Shown here in pieces: positions 1 to 9,950 of a stretch of DNA of 25,798 bases. The position numbers and the translations under genes are program-made. Location: assembly GCA_003254885.1 (NCBI GenBank), contig QANT01005581.1, forward strand, positions 1-25,798. Direction: 5' to 3'. This DNA is from Purshia tridentata. Taxonomy: Eukaryota; Streptophyta; Magnoliopsida; Rosales; Rosaceae. Each line of letters starts with the position of its first letter. Within the stretch, counting starts at the first letter, position 1. The notes below the pieces were generated by a model. The model did not search any database. It had not been told where the DNA came from and saw nothing but the letters and a program-made list of their open reading frames with translations.

Positions 1-383
1 CAGATTCAGGTCGGGTTGGTATTTTTGTCAGAAGCCAAGCCTGAAAAATTAAAAATTAAAAGTTTGGAACGACATAAAATATCCCTATAGCTCGATCTTA
101 ATATTTTTTATTAATTAATAATTATTATTTATAAAATAAATTCAGAGCACTGATTTATCAATTTTATATTATATTTTAAGAATTAAAACTTAACATGTAT
201 TTTTTATAAATCTCATTCTATACTTTAAGAGGATATTTATTATATGAATTCATACTCTATATCCTAAAATAAAAAATTATGACATATTTTTTTGTTTGAC
301 GTGTTAGTGGTTGGTCAAATGACTTTATTTAGAAAAAAAAACCCCCAATAAAATTTTAATCCAAAGAAAAAAAACGTCACTAA
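1..383. other. AT-rich intergenic DNA
   Basis: No gene is seen here. The sequence is AT-rich with many stops in all frames. It ends in a TAA at 381-383, which I read as the left copy of a 3-bp target site duplication of the element that follows. Confidence 0.5.
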
Positions 384-479
384 GGCGGATGTATTCAATT
401 AGGATTTTAATAGACTTTTGTAGAGTTTTTAAAAGTTATTGACTTTTGTAGAGTTCATAGATTTTTAATAACTTTTACA

Positions 480-717
480 GATTCCATATAGATTTTCACA
501 GACTCCATATAGACTTTCATAGACTCCATATAAATCATCACAAACTCCATATAGACCTTGATTCCAATTNGATATGATAATAAAAGGCAAAATAAAGATT
601 CATTATAACGTTATAATAAAATGCCAAGATTCTATATAGATTTTCACAGACTCCATATAGACTTTCATAGATTTCATATAAATCATCACAGACTCCATAT
701 AGACCTTGATTCCAATT
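480..717 (+). repeat. 21-bp minisatellite, two 90-bp blocks
   Basis: The block 480-569 consists of four 21-bp units, each close to GACTCCATATAGACTTTCAT plus one base. The whole 90-bp block recurs at 628-717 with about 4 differences, separated by 58 bp of unrelated AT-rich sequence that includes an undetermined base at 570. The array lies inside the left half of the PIF/Harbinger-like element. Confidence 0.85.
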
Positions 718-1122
718 ATTTTAAAAGATTTATAAAACTCTTTAATGTTTTAATTCTATTAATTCTATTTTGAAAATAGACACTATTTAATACTTAAAAA
801 CAATTTTGGGTATTGGGTATTGGCTTTCATTGTTGTAAAAGGCCCTAGAAAGCCAAACCATCAATTATTGCTTCAACTAATAGTTTGACTAACATATAGC
901 TCTAATAAAACTTATGCAAAGGACAAATTAGTAACAAATGAAAAATAATAGTTTTTCCCATTCAATCACAGTTCATAGATTATATTTTATCATTATATAT
1001 TATAATATATAATGTTGGACGATAATTTTCTCCAAACATAGGACCATAAATGGAAATGCCACAAATATATATATAGGAAACACCATTATTTTGTACGTGC
1101 AGGATCATTTCAAATAATCAAG

Positions 1123-1146
1123 TTATATATATATATATATATATAT
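1123..1146. repeat. (TA)n microsatellite
   Basis: An uninterrupted run of about 12 TA units inside the PIF/Harbinger-like element. Confidence 0.9.
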
Positions 1147-1673
1147 GTTTATGGAGAAGCAATCAGAGGGGCATTTTTTATTTTAGCTATGATTCATTGG
1201 CTTATTAGCTCCAATATGATTGCAACACAAAGCATTGTCTTGATTTTGATTACCTATGTGATTTTCCAATTTTTTTTTCTTTTTCTAAGGATGTGATTTT
1301 CAAACTTTCATCAAGCATAACTATAACTCTTTTATTTCTCCGTTAATAACTTATATACATATTTATATATATACTCTTGATCGAACTGTGGGTATGAATT
1401 ATGAAAGTACCGATTTTATAAAAAGTTAATGTTGATTAGGGGGTGAGCTTTGGTGCTAATGAAATATAAATACCATTTTTTGTTTTGTATTTTATTAATT
1501 TTTGAAATAAAAATAAAAAATATATTTGAAATTCTTTGAAATCTGCAGGAGAAAGGCTAGAGAATTATTGACTTTAGTATAACATAGTTTACACTTCAAA
1601 GTCTATAAAAGTCTATTATTTTAATGAATTATTTATAACTCAATGACTTTTTGAATACTACATAACTTTTATA

Positions 1674-1800
1674 GACTTTTTAAAAGTCTTGACTGAATAC
1701 CACTAGATTTTTTCAGATTCTTTAAAAGTTTTAATCGAATAACACTAGATTTTTATAGACTCTTTAAAAGTCTTGATTGAATACCACCTAACATTTAAAT
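1674..1800 (+). repeat. 42-bp tandem repeat, three copies
   Basis: TAAAAG recurs at 1681, 1723 and 1765, an exact 42-bp period. Each unit continues with a version of TCTTGATTGAATACCACTAG and a T-rich stretch ending near the next unit. The array is the right subterminal part of the element. Related units in the opposite orientation occur at 25466, 25518 and 25560. Confidence 0.85.
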
Positions 1801-1841
1801 TTTACCAAAGTCATTTAAAATCCTAATTGAATACACCCCCC

Positions 1842-4800
1842 TAAATTCTAATTTTCTGTACACTTTATAATTACTAACATGTTTATAAGTTTGACATATA
1901 TATTACTAACATCATTAATTAGAGAGCATTTATCCTACAGAAAAATTTAATCAGGGAACACTGTTAATATGTAAGGATCAGCTTCTAAAGTGGACATCCT
2001 CTTTTTTAGTGTTTTCCAAAATATCTAGGATGCATGAATATATATATCACTATATATTTTCGTATAAATTTCTGAAATGCTTGAATAATTGAACATCAAG
2101 AGTACTTTGCAACATTCATAGGAATAACGGAAGAGCAGTTACCCAAATTCTTGCTCAGTTTCTTGGTTTCTTCATAAGCAAGAAACCTATATATATATAA
2201 ACTAAGAAGGATTTTACAGTTTGATGAAATGGATGGGGTTGTCAGAAAAAATAATGAGAATATAGTAAATTAGTAATGGAGAATGATAAGCGGGGACTCG
2301 TGGGAATTTTATATATATATACGGGACATTCCTCATTATCCTTATTGCAAATCTACATTAATTATATGGCTGACCATAATAATATTATTTTTTTGTCAGA
2401 AATTATAATGGAGAAGAGAATTACAATTTGAGTGATTTCTTATCTAAACAATCACTGGAAGTGTTAACCATAAAATAGAGATTTAGATAATTGAACTACT
2501 TTGCGAGGTAACTAATTTCTTAAAATATATATACGTCCCCAATTGAAACTCTATATTTTTGGCAATATTATTTGCACCTCCCATAAATTACTTACACTCC
2601 TCTTAATTTGTATGTGCGTTGGAGAAGGCTTTATAATGTGGGGTAGCATTTGTGCATGAGTTGTTGACATTTGCAATGAATTTCCAACAAAACAACTAAT
2701 ATTTATCCTAGTTTGGGAATCATGCTCTTCAAAGCAGTAACCCCCCACTTGTCTCTGTGTGTCCCTTATCATGTAATTGCCATAAATGAAAAAAGTGGCA
2801 TAATTCAAAGTGTTGGATTGGAACAAGCAAAACATTTTTCTTTATTTTTATGTGGGATTAAGACTGTAAGATGTGTCATATATTCAAGTGTGGATGATGG
2901 GACACAAAGTGATATGAAGGCCTAGGATAATTGCTATTTGCTTTGGTTGATTGAGGTTTTGAAGAAGAGTTCATTTTTATGAATGAAACCATGGAACAAA
3001 TCAGCATATGATATTTATCATACAGATGGAGGGCAGAAGCAATTGCCAACAAAGTGTACTAAGCTTGTAAGTTTTCACTTTATTTTACAAAGCCGGTTCC
3101 AACATGACTACATGAATGTACATTCATTGCCAATTAATTAATGAAGGTGAGGAAAAATGGGTAACATCCATTTCATAATTAGTGAAAGTGAAAGCTGCCT
3201 TCAACCACTTGCTTCTCAGCCGTTTTTAGCACTCAAATTAATTGATAAACCGTAGGAGGTGGAGGGGCTCCAAGGGTATTATTAGGTGATGCCAAACTTC
3301 GACTTGATATTTTATGTGCTAATTAATCTTGTATTTAAGTATCTTATCTTAATCTTTGTTTTTTTAATTACAAGGGAGGAAGGGTTTGAATCTTGGTGTG
3401 TAGAGTATCTTACCTTAATATTGTGTTAGTGTAGTTGTTATGAAATAAATAATTCTTAAAGTAGATCATGTATATTCAATAAAATATCGACACATCAAAT
3501 GAGATTCAATTTGATACTACTTTTAAAGATATGTCAAGAGCTTTTGAACTTAGTTGACCGAAGACAAAAACTCTCTTTTACACACTCAAGTTCGAACCCT
3601 CTCCCTCCTCTATAATAAAACAAAAAATAAAGATATGTGAAATTGAAATCCTCATTCCAAGCTATTAAAAAAAAAAACAACTTCATTGGTATACAATACT
3701 TAACACCTACTAAAGAGTTTGTTTGAAAGGAAAATGCGCATATAAGAATGTTTTAGAGTAATGGTAATGCTTGGGGCAATCTTGCTCGTGTTATAATTAA
3801 TGAGCGACAAGCACAACGTTATGCATCATGTGTATATAGTTATGCACAACTGTTCATCATAACACAAGAGCCCATGAGTCATGAGTCATGAGTACTGATC
3901 ATGAGGACCACATGTCGACAATTTCGTTTAGCAATATTATTTTTTAATCAAGGTTTTATTTGGTTATCAAATTTGGGACTATGGATTTGAGATTCTATTC
4001 TCATATTTGGTAAGTAAATTCTCAAAAATGTGTTTTCTTCTACATAAGTATAAAAAATGAGATATTCATAGAGGTGAGAATTTGAAACCCTTGAACCCTC
4101 TTGGATCTGCTCTTCTCATCACTTAGAAAAACATTTATCTGAATTCTTATTATGAAATTACCTGTTATAAATTAAAAATAAACCCTAAATATAATAAATT
4201 ATGGTATAATCTTGGTACATAGTACCAAACATAATAAATAAGAGTATGATGGGAAAAAAAATTTGGTTCATATATTTTGAAACATAATAAATAAGAGTAT
4301 ATTAGAAAAATCTTTATATTTCTTTATAATGGAGAAGGGAGATTGCCCTTTGTTCTTTTATTTTTTGGTTCCATGAAAAAAAAAAAAAAATGTTTATCAA
4401 AGTAAAAAGGTCTATGCAGATCGAGCTTTGAGCTCACATAATATGAGTTGAAATTAGCCTAGGATAGAGATTTAAGGTGAAGTCTTACTTTGCCACCTCT
4501 GTCAGTCTTGTGAAGCATATGACCATTCATCTTCCCCCTTCTGCTACTCGTGGTGTGCCAAACTTAATGAAGAAGGATTGGTGTTGTGAGCTCGTCCATA
4601 TCAATTCTTATAACTATGAGGCATTGCAGCTCAAATATATAGTAATTGGAATTATATTCATGAAAAATTGCCCTTTTTCATTATATATGGGGTTAGTCTT
4701 TTTCTAGTTTGAATATATGTGGTTAGTTTAAATTATATTTAATGATATATCGGTGACTTCTGAAAAATTACACCGGTAGGAGCTTACCCATCTTGCCCCT

Positions 4801-5073
4801 TTTTTTAAGAATATCAATGAATATGTGAGATATTGAAGGTTTGTGTGGTGGACCATTTGGAGAGTGAGGGCAATTGCCTTCACTAGCCCTTATGTCCGCC
4901 CATGGGTAGGCCATGTTTTATTATTTATAGTCTTCTTTGTCTTTGGGCTATGTGCCCTCAATTTTACCAAAAGAGACGAGAAATTAAACACTTTTAGCCC
5001 TTGCAATTTTGTTGAGATTTACAAATTGTACGGTCAGACACTTGTAATATTTAAATATAATTTAGATTGCTAT
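1842..5073. other. AT-rich gene-poor intergenic region
   Basis: No gene can be supported over 3.2 kb. The open frames here are short (under 100 codons), resemble no family I know, and lie in AT-rich sequence full of stops. Visible structure is limited: B-box-like motifs at 3382-3393 (minus) and 3589-3599 (plus), three tandem copies of ATGAGTC near 3873-3895, short TA runs, and an A-tract near 4375-4390. Confidence 0.6.
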
Positions 5074-5360
5074 TAAGTACAAACCACTAACTTTGTTTAT
5101 AAATGGATGAAATGGAAGAGTGTTTTTGTCATATTTAGTGCCCCTTTAATTAGTTTAGTCAATCCTCACGAGGTTACAATATAGAGAAATTAAGTTAGAA
5201 CTTTTTGGACTGAAAAATAGAGAGCAAAACTCCAATTTTTAGCATGAAAGCTCTAACTCATATACTCTCTATCGTGTAATCTCTTAGAAGAAAGACTAAA
5301 CTAAAAAGTCGTAACTCATTCCGCCCATTTATTAACAAAGTTAGTGATTTAGACTTGATT
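5074..5360. mobile_element. Foldback MITE, about 290 bp
   Basis: The outer left arm (5084-5107, CACTAACTTTGTTTATAAAT) is matched by its reverse complement at 5325-5347. Inner pairs stay in register: TTAGTTTAGTC near 5152 with GACTAAACTAA near 5294, GAGGTTACAATATAGAG near 5170 with CTCTATCGTGTAATCTC near 5267, and AGTTAGAACTTT near 5193 with AAAGCTCTAACT near 5247. The full stretch can therefore fold into one long imperfect hairpin, the structure of a MITE. No open frame is present. I could not fix the target site duplication, so the superfamily is unknown and the ends are approximate. Confidence 0.6.
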
Positions 5361-6230
5361 AAAACCTAAATTAAACTAAAAGTGTATGATTGCATGTTTG
5401 ATAGCTACAATTATGAAATTGAAAATCCTATTCTTAACTAGGCATAGGGACCAAAAGTGTATTTTGGTCGATAAAAAAGAAAATCAAATTTTAACATATA
5501 AAAAAGGGAAAAAAAACATAAAAGAACGATGGCCCAAGGGGGCTGCACAGGGCCAAGCCTATTTGCTATCAGGTCGATTATGAATATATCATATAGACTA
5601 TAATTGGGGTGAGAATAAAATGGGTCGGTTTTTACTCGACAATAAACCAAAACCAACCACAAAGCTTGGTTCAATGGTTGGTTATGAAATTTGGTAAAAC
5701 TCAAATGCCCGAAACCGACCCAACAACCAACTTTGGGGGAATTGTTTTGGGCCTTTGGCTATGTTAGGCTCTATGTGTGAGGTTTGGACTGTGTTGTGTG
5801 AATGGGAAAAATTAAGTCAGGCCCAAACCCACTTACTCACCCATCGAAGCCTTCCATAGTAATCATGTAAGTCCATCTCTGATCTTTCTCCTCAATCTCA
5901 TTGTCTCTTATAAAAGTTCATTCATTTCATTGGTTGTTTCATTTCTTTATAGTTTGCTGCAAAATTGTTGGGCAATATGTTTTTCTTTGTTTGAATTGCT
6001 ACGTAATGGGTTTTTGGGTCCTGCGAATGTAATACAGTTTTGATATATTGTGGCAAGCCTTAAGGGATTGCAGCCTTACAATTTCTTTGAATGGGTGCAA
6101 TTTTGGATGAAAACTATGCATATTCATATTATGTTTGCAGGAATGAGGGGAAAAAACAAAATTAAAAATAAACCCGACCCGACCCATTCCCAGCCTTGTC
6201 ACCATAGCACCCAAAGCGGCGCCGTTTTGT
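5361..6230. other. Intergenic region upstream of DCC1
   Basis: No coding sequence is supported. Base composition becomes less AT-rich after about 5700. GGCCCA near 5820-5825 reads TGGGCC on the minus strand, a site II type motif. From about 6170 the sequence turns GC-rich toward the presumed DCC1 transcription start. Confidence 0.45.
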
Positions 6231-6238
6231 ATTGGCGG
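6231..6238 (+). promoter_or_regulatory. E2F-type site in the DCC1 promoter
   Basis: ATTGGCGG fits the plant E2F consensus WTTSSCSS exactly. It lies in a short GC-rich stretch just before the presumed DCC1 leader, and a second GC-rich palindrome (GGCGCGCC) follows at 6263-6270. E2F factors drive S-phase genes in plants, which suits a cohesion and replication factor. Function at this site is inferred from sequence and position only. Confidence 0.5.
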
Positions 6239-6326
6239 GTAAAAGAATGAAATAGGAAATCTGGCGCGCCATAAACCTCAGAGAAGAGAAACCTCCGCGT
6301 TCACCATCCTCGCTCTTCACAGTTCG

Positions 6327-6334
6327 AAACCCTA
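6327..6334 (+). promoter_or_regulatory. Telobox (AAACCCTA) near DCC1 start site
   Basis: AAACCCTA is the plant telobox, common near the 5' ends of genes active in cycling cells, often with E2F or site II elements. Here it lies about 90 bp after the E2F-type site and just before the presumed leader-intron donor. Confidence 0.5.
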
Positions 6335-6401
6335 GCGACTTAGAGAGCGCAATACGGCGACATTTCTCCTACCATTCCTTAGGCTGCCTTCTTTTTCCTA
6401 G

Positions 6402-7190
6402 GTATGTACGTCTCTTTCTCTCTCTGATTTGACAATTTATTTAGAAACTTCGTCCGATTTCGCATTTGGGTTCGTGCGTGATGAAATTGGTTGCTGCTTG
6501 AGAAATGTCAAATTATTTTGTCTTATTCGTGAATGCATTATGAATTATGCAATGCTTGGTTGCTGAGAAAACACGGGAAATGGAGCGAAAATTAAAAGAA
6601 TCTGACTGCACATTTTGGTTTTTAGCGATATGACAAACGCAATTGTTTATGATTTTTTGCATGTATTTTAACAGGGTCAAATCCCTTTTATCATAATTGA
6701 CTGATTGTTGTAATTTGTTTCCTCTTTGTGTTTTTGATAATTAACTGCTTTGTGTTCCGCAAGTATTTTCTAGGTTTGATGTGCTGGGTTGAAATGTGTT
6801 CTGAATTTCCAATTTTCATCTTGACTTATAGAAAGAGTTAAAAGTTTTATAGTTGTATGAAGTGAGTGAAGATTTGAGGAATACATTTATATGATTATAT
6901 CCATGGTTTTGAATCATGGGATTGTCTATTCTCAAGCCTCTATGAGTTGATTGTTTAGTCGGCTAAGCCATCGTAGAGTACTATGCTTAGTGCAGTGGTT
7001 TCTTTAGCTTCTTTAGTTATATTTTCAAATTGGCGTGGAGAATTATCGAATCTCAAACATTTTCTTGCACCATGAACTCAGGAGAGAAATTGACATGCTA
7101 TCCAAGGGTTTGGTCATCTTGGTTCAAATTTGAGTGTTGGGTAATGAAAGTTTGATCCGCATTAGTTATTAATCTCATTTTGTGCTTTAG
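6402..7190 (+). other. Probable 5' leader intron of DCC1
   Basis: CCTAG|GTATGT at 6402 is a strong donor directly after a C/T-rich leader-like stretch. TGTGCTTTAG at 7181-7190 is a good acceptor shortly before the start codon, and an alternative acceptor AG lies at 7200-7201. The 789 bp between are T-rich with many stops, as expected of a plant intron. If no such intron exists, the DCC1 promoter would instead be close to 7100. Confidence 0.45.
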
Positions 7191-7194
7191 AATC

Positions 7195-7199
<5 letters not shown>

Positions 7200-7239
<40 letters not shown>
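7200..7239 (+). repeat. (GA)n microsatellite abutting the DCC1 start codon
   Basis: About 20 AG/GA units run directly into the start codon, and the last A before TGG is the A of the ATG. The repeat lies in the presumed 5' untranslated region, so its length should vary without changing the protein. The same frame stays open upstream through the repeat, as Glu-Arg pairs, but has no ATG before the one at 7240. Confidence 0.9.
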
Positions 7240-7244
<5 letters not shown>

Positions 7245-8669
7245 ACCACCATTTCTAGACTGCAGCGGTGCAGAAGCAGTACTAAATCTCCAGCCCAACT
7301 CGTCAATTCCTATTACATATCACCCTCTCTTTGGTCGTCATGATGATCTGGTCCTCCTTGAGCTTGATCAGAAACTTCTCCCTGATGTCCTGCACCAAAG
7401 GTAAGGAGTAAACCAAATCTAGTTTCTAAAGTCTTATTTAGCCTTATTATCTCTGATTGTTTCTTGTGCATGAAATTTAGTCTAAGGCTTCCAATTTTCC
7501 TTTTCTGCCTTTCTAGAGTAACTGTTAGAGGGCAGCCTGATGAAGATGCAGTCCTCTGCACGGAGTCAAAAACTTATGCAATCAAGTCTGTTGGAACTTC
7601 AAATTCTGTTTTTCTCATACCCCCATCAGATCAATTTAATTATTTTGAAAGTCCAGAATGTTATGATGAGAAATATCATGACCCACAGTCTGTTGCATCT
7701 GTCGTGAAGGTTGCACCTGTTACCATGGAGCTTGTTGAAGTTGCTCCCAGACTTGACAAGCTTAAGTTGCTACTTTTCGAGAATCCTTATAGGTATGGGG
7801 AGGACACAGAAATTAGGGATTTGGAAGAGATGGATGGAAATAATGCAGGACTGTATAAATGGGAAGACCTTATTGAGAAGGTTCAAGCTAGTGATGATGA
7901 ATTAAGGAATGGTTTACAAGATTTTTCAGCAGTGGAGATTGATGGGTATTGGAGAATTGTGGATGAGAAGTACATGGACACAATTTTAAGGATGCTTTTG
8001 CACAATTCAGTTTTGAATGACTGGTCATTGTCTTTACTTAATCAAGATGAAGTTGTGGATGTGCTGGAATCAGATGGTTTTCCTCGCAAACTTGCGAACC
8101 ATTGCTTGCATGTTTATGGTAGTAAGGTGGATGAGGATTTGGGCAGTAGTATATGGAAGTTGGATGAGAGGAAGGTATGTGTGCATTTTGCAAGAGAAAT
8201 CTTGAGAGACGGGAAGAGAAAGATGGAGAGCTTCATGGAGGAGTGGAGGCGGAAAATTCCCGAAGGGATGCAAGCAAGTTTTGACATGTTGGAAGGTGAA
8301 GTTCTGACAGACAGGCTTGGAGTTGAGACATGGATTCGTGCCTTTAGTTTTTCTTCTCTACCCTACAACCCCGTAGAGCGATTCTCCATCTTGTTTAAAG
8401 AGCGTCCAAAGTGGGAGGGGAAGGATCTACAGCCCTATATCAGGTTAATTTATAATTCTTGTGATCATCCCCCTTCTTCTTCTTCTTTTCCGTATTCTTG
8501 TTGTATCAAGTTTAATAGAAATTCTAAAGTAATTTACTTTTTCCTTGTCTGAATCCTACTTTTTAGGGACTTGAAGGTGCCGGGTCTCTCTTCAGAAGGT
8601 TTGCTTCTCAAATACACTAGAAGAATACAACCAACTGCTGACGCAGAACCAGTTTTCTGCTCAAGATAG
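7240..8669 (+). CDS. DCC1: Sister chromatid cohesion protein DCC1
   Basis: DCC1, with CTF8, joins the CTF18-RFC clamp-loader complex, which acts on PCNA at replication forks and supports sister-chromatid cohesion in the nucleus. I join three exons: 7240-7400, 7517-8443 and 8567-8669. Both introns have GT-AG ends (CAAAG|GTAAGG, TTCTAG; ATCAG|GTTAAT, TTTTAG) and split Arg codons, so the frame is kept and the product is 396 aa, the usual size (human about 393). The N-terminal half carries the family signature RGQPDEDAVLC (about residues 58-68). The end carries PYIRDLKVPGLSSEGLLLKY, the conserved C-terminal winged-helix part. The start is the first ATG in frame, MEPPFLDCSG. The gene looks intact. 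The name rests on family recognition, not a search. DNA2 follows on the same strand. Confidence 0.93.
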
Positions 8670-9747
8670 TGTTAGAATATATGTTAAATGGCATTTCTCT
8701 GGTAGTGTAACTCTGTGCGTGTGTGTTCAGCTGCGTGCACTTTTGAATTGACTATATTGTTAAACAATTGGGGCACTGTCATCGGCTTAATATAATTTCA
8801 TGTATTGTACATCAAAGAATACTTAATTTTATTCAAAAACTGCTATAATATCTGAAACTTATTCAGAGATATTCTTGATTTTCATGTCATGTTTGGTATT
8901 ATAGAAAACTGAACAAGCTTACATGCAATTCTTGGTCCGGAGGCAACATGTGGAACAGAGAAAAAGGATGCACCCATTATGGGTCCGAATTCCCAAACAT
9001 AATATTGGAACAATCACCCATAATCCAACATAGACCTTTAAACAAGAGATCAGGGGATTCAAATGTTAGTATACAATTATTTTGTGTTCCTGTCGAATAA
9101 AAATCAAACCTATTATGAACCGTACAGATAATCTTATGAACTAAATAAACATAAACCCACATCATTTATTATCACATATTGTTCGGATTAACCAATATAT
9201 ATGTAGAAGAATTGCGGGGAGTAAAAAAAAAAGTATGCTGATTTTGGCCGGCCATAATGTACTTAAATCACCCACCATCATGATCTAAAACCTTAAGACC
9301 ATTGCTTTATTTCTACCAAACCTACAAAATCACAAAAAATAGTCCTCCAATTATTCAAAGGTTCACACAATCTGAATGAAGAAAAAAATATATAGTCATT
9401 TTCTTCATCTAATACTAGTTTGACGAGTTTATTGTGACAAATTAAGTTATTTGTAGTTGACAGTAATTTAATTGATTTGTTTACTATTCGTGTTAGTGGA
9501 TCATGTCATACATGGGTTCATGTAAAGTAATGATAATTCAAATCCATTAATATTGTGTCAGGTTAAGTAAAATTTTCAAAGTATGAAGGTTAGTTAAGGT
9601 TTTCACAAATGTATTTCCACAAGGGGAAGATTCTAATGTGTTGCCTCAAAATTTGCCACCCCTGCTAGGCTACTTGTAATTAATTACGAGGACCCAAAAG
9701 AAAATATGGGTCAAACCCGGCTCCATTACCATTTCCATCTTAAAATG
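8670..9747. other. DCC1 3' region and intergenic spacer
   Basis: The first 100-200 bp after the DCC1 stop are T-rich and probably form its 3' untranslated region. No clear AATAAA signal is seen. The rest is AT-rich with no supported gene, RNA or repeat. The short open frame at 8977-9165 on the minus strand has no recognisable content. Confidence 0.5.
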
Positions 9748-9799
9748 TGGGCTCTGATTGAGCTGGGTTAATTCATTTTCACTCTAAAGCCCAAGCCCA
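9748..9799 (+). promoter_or_regulatory. Site II motif cluster (TGGGCT x3), DNA2 promoter
   Basis: TGGGCT occurs at 9748-9753 on the plus strand, and its complement AGCCCA occurs at 9788-9793 and 9794-9799 in direct succession. Site II motifs (TGGGCY) are bound by TCP factors and are typical of plant genes active in dividing cells, such as PCNA. They lie 150-200 bp before the DNA2 start codon. The role is inferred. Confidence 0.45.
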
Positions 9800-9838
9800 C
9801 CCAATTTTCATTTATTTTTTTTGGAGCCGTACGTTTGG

Positions 9839-9846
9839 GCGGGAAA
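9839..9846 (-). promoter_or_regulatory. E2F site in the DNA2 promoter
   Basis: GCGGGAAA on the plus strand reads TTTCCCGC on the minus strand, an exact match to the plant E2F consensus TTTSSCGS. It lies about 105 bp before the DNA2 start codon and right after the site II cluster, the promoter layout expected of an S-phase gene. Confidence 0.6.
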
Positions 9847-9950
9847 TCACAAAGCAGAATACAAGAACCGAAACCCCCAATTTCTCCCTCGTTGTCGTCT
9901 GTCGAAGCTGAACCAGCACAAACTGGAAGCTACCACACTTTTGCCCTCCA

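Larger units (their letters stand above)
384..1841. mobile_element. PIF/Harbinger (Tourist)-like non-autonomous element
   Basis: The left end reads GGCGGATGTATTC, followed by AATTAGGATTTTAA. The right end at 1820-1841 is its inverted copy, reading GGGGGGTGTATTC on the minus strand and then AATTAGGATTTTAA. This gives terminal inverted repeats of about 27 bp with few mismatches. TAA lies directly outside both ends (381-383 and 1842-1844), the 3-bp target duplication usual for PIF/Harbinger and Tourist MITEs. At about 1.46 kb it is long for a MITE. No transposase reading frame is visible, so it should depend on an enzyme made elsewhere. Both subterminal regions hold tandem repeats. Two nested or merged insertions are a possible alternative. 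The superfamily call rests only on ends and target site. Confidence 0.6.

Noticed and set aside
2551..2925. Overlapping open frames of 94 aa (minus) and 70 aa (plus)
   Set aside because: Composition is that of AT-rich noncoding DNA, with no recognised family and no promoter or splice context. The two frames overlap on opposite strands.
4477..5076. Two plus-strand open frames of 76 and 77 aa before the foldback MITE
   Set aside because: No domain, no conserved motif and no flanking exon-like frames. The second runs into the MITE.
5386..5704. Overlapping plus and minus frames of 65 and 88 aa
   Set aside because: Random-looking translations across low-complexity sequence. No homologous family is recognised.
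7180..7239. Upstream extension of DCC1 through a Glu-Arg repeat
   Set aside because: It would need a non-ATG start and translate a GA microsatellite. The ATG at 7240 gives the expected protein length.
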